Below, piece by piece: positions 56,577 to 64,000 of a stretch of DNA of 64,000 bases. The translations under genes were made by a program, and so were the position numbers. Every line of letters starts with the position of its first letter. Position 1 is the first letter of the stretch. Source of the stretch: Beta vulgaris subsp. vulgaris (lineage: Eukaryota; Streptophyta; Magnoliopsida; Caryophyllales; Amaranthaceae). The notes under the pieces are model-generated. The model made no database searches. It saw only the letters and a program-made list of their open reading frames with translations, and had not been told where the DNA came from. The stretch spans positions 19,444,987 through 19,508,986 of the forward strand of contig NC_079209.1 of NCBI RefSeq assembly GCF_026745355.1, given 5' to 3'.

Positions 56577-57915
56577 TCAGAGTTCTTGGTGATTCTCAAC
56601 ATGTGCATATTGCGAAGCTAAGTCCTTCATAATTTGAATCAAACCTTTCAAATCATTAGTACCCACCTCCAGATAATCCTTCAAAGACTCACCTGCCATT
56701 TCTTTCTGCAATATTTCCACCAATTCTCTTAGAGCTCCCTGCATGCATGTCTAAATATCAAAATTTACGCCCCACCAAAAAGATCAAGATGAAAAACAGA
56801 GAAAACTTAGAGAAACTAGAAAATTGTTACTAAAGAAAAAAAAGAAGTCTATTGAATTATGAATATAGCATCCAATGTTTGGCTCATTCAATGGAATATG
56901 AAAATCAATAATGTTATATGATATTATATACTGCTTAAGTTGTTGATATGAAGAAAAATTAATCATATTCGATATGAATTGAGCAAAGCTCATGATATCG
57001 CAGTGGTAAGTTGGTGCATTAAGGGGGGAGAACTACCCAAAATACACCTAAATTTCATTGATAACCCTTAACTTTTGGTAGCCAACTTTAATTCTCATAT
57101 TAACCCCTCTTCGTTATACTTCATCCATTTAGAAATAGTTACACGATTTCTAACTTTCACATATGTGGATCTATGATTTCAACCATTAATATATTTAATT
57201 ATTAATGAGTAAAAATTATAAGTTTGGTTCCGAAACTGCAAAATGGGTTACCAATGATAATTAAAATTAAGTTTGGTTCCGAAACGGAAAAATTCAAAGC
57301 TTATGTATAATTTGGTTACCATTAAGAATTTCCTTTTTTTTTTGGTAAATCATTAAATTAAGCATAAAAATCACATAAAATGGCACAATGATATGCCGTT
57401 ATAAATTAGCACAATAAATTTAAAAGAAAAAAAGAACTCACGGATTTCCTAAATACTGAGAGTAACCGATTCGAAATAGACTTGAATACTCGAAGGACAT
57501 TCTTGTAATTCCGAGAAAACCACGCTGCCCTTTCAGAATCAGACTTCAAACTAGCCAATTCACTGAGTGGACTCAGCAACTCGTTGAAATCTGCGACGAT
57601 TCCAAACGCGTCTTGAAACGACATCGTATCCCGCCAGGCGTAGTTCCTGAGGTAATCCCAGGCCATGGAAAAGGCGGAGGGCAAAAACCTGAAGCTGAGG
57701 CCATGGTCAAGCTTGCTGGCGATGAGGCGAGCACGTCGCGCGCCTTCGAGGTCGCCTCGGGAGGCGCGAAGGTTGGCGACGCGGGAGGAGAGAGAGTGGG
57801 AGAGGGATAAGAGGGTACGCAGTTGGGTCAAGGAAATCAAGGCTTCGGTTGGGTGAGGTGGGGTTAGCACTAGGAGGGAGAAGAGGAGAAGGAGAGAGAG
57901 AGGGGGTTTAGACAT
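56577..57915 (-). CDS. Two-exon host gene: small secreted or ER protein of unknown function
   Basis: Minus strand. Exon 1 57915-57442 (158 codons), donor GTGAGT; exon 2 56738-56577 (53 codons and TGA), acceptor TGCAG. The joint is in phase 0 and both exons are open, giving 211 residues. The N-terminus (MSKPPLSLLLLFSLLVL then TPPHPTEA) is a signal peptide with a likely cleavage after TEA. The mature part is mostly helical, with LASLKSDSERAAWFSRNYKN and in exon 2 ALRELVEILQKEMAGESLKD; no second membrane segment is evident. I do not recognise the family, but clean splicing and codon structure show a real gene, unlike its surroundings. The chosen ATG is the first in frame and fits the signal peptide. 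The intron (57441-56739) is AT-rich with no insertion seen. Confidence 0.85.
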
Positions 57916-58144
57916 GGTTTTTTCGTTGTTTGTTGAAATGCATCACCTCTGTGTAGAACAGGAAGATGGTGGCATATTTGTGAATAAAATGTTAATAATA
58001 TTAATTCGTAGAGGTTAAATATTAGGTCGTGAATTTATATAAATATATTAACATCGTGTTACGTAGAATGGATTTGAAAGGAAAAAAAAAGAATTGGAAA
58101 GAAAATTTTAATATTTAATGCGTGGTAAAAATTTATAATACATA

Positions 58145-58409
58145 TTTCCTCCGTTTTTTTATAGATGCTACATTTCCCTTAAATGGAAATGTCATAATAG
58201 ATGCTACATATCATAAATGGATTCCTTTTCACCATAAAAATCTTAAAATACTATTAAAAAGTTGGTGGTCCCCCACCTTTTCTTTTAAAATACTCATTCC
58301 TTAACAAATGGTTTTTTATTCAAAAAGTGGTGGTCCCCTACTTTCTCTCTCTACCTTTCTTAAAAACCACCACTTTCTCTATGTAGCAAGAATAAAAACA
58401 CGGAGGAAG
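58145..58409. mobile_element. Stowaway-type MITE
   Basis: 265 bp. Ends TTTCCTCCGTTTTTTTATAG and the complement of CTTCCTCCGTGTTTTTATTC, flanked by TA (58143-58144, 58410-58411). It lies about 230 bp upstream of the host gene's start codon. No coding sequence. Confidence 0.88.
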
Positions 58410-58411
58410 TA

Positions 58412-59130
58412 TGTTATAATTTCATTATAATGAATCGAAACACGACCTTTCAAAAACAAAATGTAAGAGTTTAACTACCAATATATTACAATTTCAATGT
58501 TCTTAAAGTAAAATTTAAATAAGTCTTATAATTATTTGTAACTATAAATACATGGACAAACTTTTTGATCTCTAACACTATTATTAAGATAATAACTTTC
58601 TCTTACCTAATTCCATTGAAATTGTTATTTTTATCCCTAATTATTTATAGTTTTTTTAAACAACTTATTATGCCATAACGTCCATATTTCAATTTTGCAC
58701 CAGATAATTATGAAAAGCTAATAAATTTAATTATAATTTTTTTTGAATAATAATAATATATTTAAGCTTTTAGTAGAGTTTTCAAGCTTTGGGAAATTGT
58801 AGAAAACTCCATAGGAATATAAAACAAATTGCTGTAAGTACATCTTTGCATCTCCTTTGTACTTAGCTTAGTTATTTATGGTCTAATAGCTTGTTTAAAC
58901 TAATATTTAGCATTTTTACATATTCAGGGGAAGGTATAGGAAGAGTAAACCACTTGGGATAAGAAGTTTTAAGTGCATTAAGCAACCTAAGTGAAGGTAC
59001 ACACTTAGTTTGGTTTTAAACTAGAGATTTCCATACTTATAGTTAAGTGATTGTTTCTTTGTAGTGTAAAGCATGTTTATGAAATGAATTTACTTATGAT
59101 GTGTATTTTATTATGTGTATATTGAGTATA
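58412..59130. other. AT-rich intergenic sequence
   Basis: No gene recognised. The last 300 bp have less biased composition and may belong to the same unit as 61219 onward. Confidence 0.4.
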
Positions 59131-60318
59131 TAACACTAGTAGAAAAAGGACGATTGGCGTCCCCTCAAGTGCGTCGCACAAAAGCGGAAACGACGCACAA
59201 GCACTATTTGCGTCGCATGCACCTTTGCATACGACGCAAAATACCTTGGCCCAGCCACAAGCTACTACCAGTATGCGTCGCACACACCTAAGGTGCGACG
59301 CATATGGCCATTTTGCGTCGTACACAATCATGGTGCGACGCATATTGCTGCATTTTGGTGGGTAAAAAGATAGAGATATCTGCGTCACACCAAGGGTTGG
59401 GTGCGTTAGAGCTTTATGCGTCGCACCTTAGGGTGTGCGATGGAAATTACCTGTGCGGCCCAAACTATTAAAATTACTAACGACGCAGATGGGCTTCCCA
59501 TAAAGCCCATATTAACTCCCTTTGTGCCTCTTCCTTTCAAACCCTACCTACCCTCTCAGCCTCAATCGTTCCTTTCATTTCTCTTCAAACCCCACCCCAC
59601 TATCTCTCTCCAATTCTCTGGTTCTTCAATTCAAAGGCCTCTTCCTTTCATTTCATTCAAAACCCCCAAAACACCACCAACTACATCAAAATTCGAACAA
59701 ATCGTATCTTCTCAAGTTCAAGCTCTCAAGTTCGCATCCACTGAAATCTGTCGAGCGCCTTTTCCGTTTTTCGGCGAGCGAACGAAAGTAAGACCTTCAG
59801 TGAACGAACGAAAGACATTCATGAGTAAGACCTTTTCCGTTTTCCAGCGAGCGAACGAACGAACGAAAGAAAATTCTGATTTTCCATTTCCCGTTTTTAG
59901 CACTTTGACAGGTTTGATTTCCTTCGATTCTTAGATTTCGTTCATCAGCGTCTTCAATTTTGTTTTTTAATTTTTAGATACCATTTCTATTTTAGTTTTC
60001 AAATCTGAAAATTCATTTTTTCATTTCAGATCTGAAAAATAAAATATTTAATACTTGACTTTTTTTTTTTACTATTTTGGCATTTGAAAAATAAAAATGC
60101 ACATAGTTCATGCAATTGAAAATAATAGCCTTTCGTTTTTATTTTTATTTTTCATATTTGATTTTTCTTGTTTACTTTTTTGGTATTTTAGGGTTTATTT
60201 TCAGATTTAGAATTTTCTTGACTTTTAGTTCTGAAATTCTTATGTTCATTTTCAGAGCTGGAAATCATTCTTCTCGAAGTCATCTCCCTCGTGTCATTGG
60301 AAAACTCAGCCTTAATAT

Positions 60319-60580
60319 GTGGGGAAAAAAAAAGGTGTTGGCTGTCACAAGGAGCAACATGTGCAAGAATGTGATACAGTCACTGGCCAGAGGTTATGCT
60401 GCAATAAACTATGCCTCTGTTTTCCTTTATTACTGGGTGTTCTCAACCCCAGTTGTGTCTTTGATATTTGGAAGTTACTTGTATGTTTGCATCAATTGGT
60501 TTCACATACATTTCGATGAAGCTTTCTCCTCCTTGCGCATTGCAAACTACAAGTCATTCACTCCCTTCCACATTTTGTAA
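60319..60580 (+). pseudogene. Captured C-terminal fragment of a metallophosphoesterase-like membrane protein
   Basis: The plus frame to TAA at 60578-60580 reads MCKNVIQSLARGYAAINYAS, then two hydrophobic stretches (VFLYYWVFSTPVVSLIFG, SYLYVCINWFHIHF) and DEAFSSLRIANYKSFTPFHI. From memory, the DEAFSSLRIANYK block is found near the C-terminus of plant calcineurin-like metallophosphoesterases. The family is uncertain. No catalytic domain is present. It lies between CT-rich leader-like sequence and the 107-bp repeats. Confidence 0.5.
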
Positions 60581-60833
60581 TCTTTATTTTTCTATAATTT
60601 TCTTATTTGATTTTCTGTAATTTTATTGAATTTATTTTCTGTAATCTATGTATTCTTTTTTATGTAATTATCTCTTTTTCTTTGTTTTCTGTAATGTATT
60701 ATTACAAATCTACGATCTTTTTGTGAAGAAACCAAAATCTTTATTGCAAGTTTGCAACAACCTCATTCTTGGTTCATAAAATTAATTTTTTTAAAAAAAA
60801 ATTATTTTTTTTTGTAAAACAAATTGCAATTTG

Positions 60834-61060
60834 CGTCGCACGTAGCCCTAGGTGCGACACAAATCACTCATTCTGCGTCGCACCAGAGGCGATGTGCGGT
60901 GCACATTAAGCTCTGTGTTGGGTTGGGGAGGACCAATTTACGTCGCACGTAGCCCTAGGTGCGACGCAAATCACTCATCTGCGTCGCAACAGAGGCGATG
61001 TGCGACGCACATTAAGCTCTGTGTTGGGATGGGGAGACCAATTTGCGTCGCACCGTATAC
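60834..61060. repeat. 107-bp tandem duplication in element A
   Basis: The block from CGTCGCACGTAGCCCTAGG through TTAAGCTCTGTGTTGGG at 60834 recurs at 60941 (period 107) and begins a third time at 61046. Each block contains two or three self-complementary TGCGTCGCAC-type hairpins. Confidence 0.9.
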
Positions 61061-61218
61061 AACGTGCGAAGCAAATAACTAAAAGATCTGCGTCGTTTTC
61101 GCATACGACGCAGATCGATCCCGAGACATCTGCGTCGTGACCTGTGCCGTTGGACCCAAGTCCGATGCAAATAGGGGTCCCAGGTCCGACGCAAAACGAC
61201 CTTTATCTACTAGTGTAA

Positions 61219-61802
61219 CATAGATATATATAGCATGCTAAAGTTCATTAGAGATGTTTTATTTGACCTAAACAACACTTATACACTAAGTCATTACGAT
61301 TATGCTTCTAAATGGAATGTGTTTAGTACATGGACTTGTGGAGTAATTGTGATGATTGAGGTGGAGTTGTTATGTTGTTGTTGTTGTGAAGTTGTTGTGG
61401 TGGTTGTGGTGAAGTTGTTGTGGAGTTGTTATTGTATTTGTTGCTCTGTTGTAGTAGTGTTGTTGGGATATTGTTATTCTGTTGTTGCGGTTGAGGTTAT
61501 GTTGTTGATGAGGCATCCTTGTTGTGAAGTGTTGTTGATAGTTGTGGTTAGTTATATGATCCAAAGATATGTAGAATTAGTTTACAGAATTTAGAATTAA
61601 GAGTTTGGGATTATGGTTATGAAGTGGGATGATAGTTATATCGTGTAGCTAAGGTTATTGAACTTATAGTTGGTTCTGAATTGAGGGCCAAGTATCTAGA
61701 ATGTTAAAGGTTAATAATATGTAAATTGGCAATTAGTTGTTGTGTTATTGTTGTGGTGGTTGTGTTGCTCTTGTTATGTCGTTGTTGCTACTGTGTTGGT
61801 GT
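61219..61802. repeat. GTT/GTGGTT-rich degenerate minisatellite and flank
   Basis: 61340-61540 is dominated by GTTGTT and GTGGTT triplet runs. The flank 61560-61730 resembles 63230-63350, so the two arms of a diverged tandem duplication lie either side of element B. The frames here are artefacts. Confidence 0.6.
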
Positions 61803-63000
61803 CACTAGTAGAAAAACGACGATTTGCGTCCTCTGATTTGCGTCGCACTGAAACAGAAATGACGCAAAAGGGTAATTTGCGTCGCATGCAAAGAAGAGTG
61901 CGACGCACATCATGGGTAAATGAGCACCAGTACGAACTATATGCGTCGCACGTACCATAGGTGCGTCGCAAAAGCCTAATGTGCATCGCATCTTATTCAA
62001 CGTGCGACGCAGATACTAACCCCAATTTGCGTCATACCTTCTTTATTGTTCGACGCACATACTAAAGCCACGAGGCCCACTTCCTTTTTATTTCATAAAC
62101 CTAGCGCCCAGATTTCATCTCCTCTCTCTCTCCCCCTCTCCCTCACTAAACCCTAATTTGTGGCATCAATTCTCTCTGTCGTTTCATCATATCCCTCTCC
62201 TTCTCTCTCTCCCTCTCCCTCACTCAACCTTAATTCCTCGCCGTTTTATCATCCATCACTCTCTAGTCTCTCTTCAAATCGAACCAACAACGGCGCCGAA
62301 GTCCTTCCGGCAAGCGAATGGTCAGCACAACACCAACAACGACGTCGAAGACCCGACACCACCAACAACGGCGCCGAAGTCCTTCGAATTCCTTGAAATT
62401 TCCGTATTTTTTAAAAAAATTCTGTAATTATGTAATATATTTACTATATTGATAGTTACTCCCTCTTCTCAAGATCTGAGTAGAATATTTCTCTTCTGTA
62501 ATTTCTCTTTTATGATTTTTTTATAATTTTCTCATGTAAAAACGTCCCTTCTACTCAATGTATAATTTGCGTTGAAATTCCAGTTGTTTTCGTCCCTTCT
62601 ATTCAATCTGCAATTTCTCTCTTCTATGGTTCGTGTATTTTTTTTAATCAAAAATGTCAATTTGCGTCGGATGTGGAGATTTGTCCGACGCAAATCACTT
62701 TTTAAGGGGTTTGTAGACCTGGGCAGCATGTGGGTGGGAGCTTTGCGTCGTATGTTGGCAATGTGCGACGCAGATGAGTGATTTGCATCGCACGTTGCAC
62801 TGGGTGCGACGCCAATTCCCGAGCCATTTGCGTCGCACCGTATACAACGTGCGACGCAAATAGCTAAACGATCTGCGTCGTTTCCGCATACGACGCATAT
62901 CATTTCTGGGTCATTTGCGTCGAGGCCTTTGGCGTCGTACCAGAGTCCGACGCAAATAGGCGTCTCACATCCGACGCAAATTACCTTTTCTGTACTAGTG
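61803..63000. mobile_element. CACTA-type element B (CACTAGTAGA ends), 1.2 kb
   Basis: Starts CACTAGTAGAAAAACGACG and ends TTTCTGTACTAGTG, flanked by TGT (61800-61802, 63001-63003). It has the same TGCGTCGCAC subterminal repeats and CT-rich interior as element A and is clearly the same family. No coding sequence I trust; a repeat of CAACAACGGCGCCGAAGTCC lies at about 62285-62390. Confidence 0.92.
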
Positions 63001-63003
63001 TGT

Positions 63004-64000
63004 CCTGTTCTGTTTTTCATCCACTCTGTTGTGGTGGTGGTGTTGTTGCTTTATGATTGTTGGTGTGGTTGATGTTGTTGTTGTTGTTGTAGTTATGATG
63101 GTTCTTGTAGTTGTGGTGGCTGTTGTGGAATTATTGTGGTGGATGTTATTGGGTTTTGTTATTATTGTTTGTTGTTTGTTTGTTATTGTTGTGGCAGTGC
63201 ATTGTTGTTGTTCTTGATTTAGTTAAAGGTTGTGAGTTAAGTCCAGTTAGTTTAGTTTTATAATTAGAATTCTCATTATGAATTAGGGATTATGAAATTG
63301 AGATGCTAGTCGATGTAGCTAATGTCATTAAAGTTATTACGTTAAAAACTAGTTTCAAGTATGAAAACCCTAAATCTTCTAAATTTACAAAGTAAGGGAA
63401 GTGAAAGGAGTTGATAAGAGTTCTGAGTATTAAGAATGAGTTGATAAAGTTTTGAGTATTGAGGATTAAAGTATGAATCCTTTTATACTTATATTATAAA
63501 TATGAAAGTGAGGCGTGAACAGCACCCGAGTTAGGGCGGGTAAGTCGCTAACTGTTGCCTTCCAGGAAGGGCAAATTCTTGGCGTTATAGGACATGTCCG
63601 GTTAAGTCGTGTAAGCAGAACAGTAAAAGGTGAGGTGACGACCCTCAACAGTTTGGAGACAGTTGGTACGACGTGGCACCCCTCTCCATTCGTGTTCATG
63701 CCAAACGATCGATTTTGTGAAACTATGTAATTGAGTTGGATGTGATTGATTATAATTATGTGTAGTTTTCAAACACACATAAACTTGTCTTTTCTATTAC
63801 GTGTGTACTCAACTTTGCTGATAGTGTCATTTTTGTGGCCTGTCACTGGGTGGGTGGCAGAGTTAAACATTGTTGCAGGATTGTGTTGGAAGCAAGGATC
63901 GAGTTGAGAGCAAAGTTATGATTCGAATTGTGTATTATGGGATAAAGTCCAAAATTTAAGTTTATATATAGAGAAGTTTATTCAGAATTACTTACAGTAT
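63004..64000. other. Continuation of minisatellite flank; possible retroelement LTR
   Basis: 63025-63215 is again GTT/GTGGTT-rich. 63500-63720 has balanced composition and no gene. I cannot assign the element; the window ends inside it. Confidence 0.3.

Larger units (their letters stand above)
59134..61215. mobile_element. CACTA-type element A (CACTAGTAGA ends), 2.1 kb, non-autonomous
   Basis: Starts CACTAGTAGAAAAAGGACG and ends CCTTTATCTACTAGTG, flanked by TAA on both sides (59131-59133, 61216-61218). Subterminal TGCGTCGCAC and its complement GTGCGACGCA occur many times at both ends. No transposase; it carries a phosphoesterase-like fragment and a CT-rich leader-like stretch (59510-59700). 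Confidence 0.92.

Noticed and set aside
59416..59934. 172-codon plus frame in CACTA element A
   Set aside because: Pro/Ser/Phe-rich reading of CT-rich leader-like DNA ending in an ACGAACGA repeat; no domain or conserved block.
61235..61594. 119-codon frame rich in Val and Cys
   Set aside because: It is the reading of a GTT/GTG triplet run; the opposite strand gives His/Asn/Thr runs from the same DNA.
62158..62427. Short frames in CACTA element B with a Pro/Thr repeat
   Set aside because: CT-rich leader-like DNA with an internal 20-bp repeat; the overlapping frames are equally open, so no coding claim is supported.

Overview
The window is plant nuclear DNA, probably from a eudicot. The evidence is plant Ty1/copia and Ty3/gypsy retrotransposons, CACTA elements, Helitrons with RPA-like genes, Stowaway and hAT MITEs, GT-AG introns, and captured fragments of recognisable plant genes (OTP51-like, BSL-type Kelch phosphatase, NDUFS7, UBC E2). 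I cannot name the species. There are no bacterial operons, CRISPR arrays, rRNA genes or convincing tRNA genes. Almost everything is nested transposable elements; one intact-looking host gene stands at 56577-57915.

Layout. (1) 8-21247: a plus-strand Ty1/copia element (copia-1; target duplication CATAC on both sides) broken by two CACTA insertions. CACTA-1 (1402-7727) keeps tnpA and the C-terminal part of its transposase, and lost its 5' half with part of the copia host in a deletion repaired with templated filler. CACTA-2 (7839-19401; TSD ACT) is an 11.6-kb Pack-type element carrying exon-like pieces of several unrelated host genes. Inside it lies a 2.2-kb Helitron (13517-15732) that itself carries an OTP51-like fragment. 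(2) 21253-23003: degenerate coding-like sequence and a hAT MITE. (3) 23009-41674: a minus-strand Ty1/copia element (copia-2; TSD AAAAG) split by a 9.3-kb Rep-helicase/RPA Helitron (29351-38663). The Helitron is flanked by an 871-bp direct duplication of the copia leader and gag start, with scrambled filler at its 5' side. (4) 41680-42682: remnant sequence with a Stowaway MITE.

(5) 42688-53980: a very young minus-strand Ty3/gypsy element, Tat-like (TSD GTTCT; LTRs differ by 3 substitutions and 3 one-base indels). It has gag, protease, RT, RNase H and integrase on the minus strand, an antisense multi-exon extra gene on the plus strand with its own TATA box, and two tandem-repeat arrays between that gene and the 3' LTR. 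(6) 54033-58409: two Stowaway-like MITEs, a hAT MITE made of CGGATC repeats, and the two-exon host gene for a small secreted or ER protein. (7) 59134-63000: two related CACTAGTAG-type elements (TSDs TAA and TGT) with self-complementary TGCGTCGCAC subterminal repeats; one carries a phosphoesterase-like fragment. GTT-rich minisatellite-like DNA surrounds them.

The genes do not form a pathway. The window is a stratified record of insertion, capture and repair. Its most unusual parts are the Helitron-linked 871-bp target duplication, the multi-gene Pack-CACTA with a gene-capturing Helitron inside it, and the spliced antisense gene of the gypsy element.
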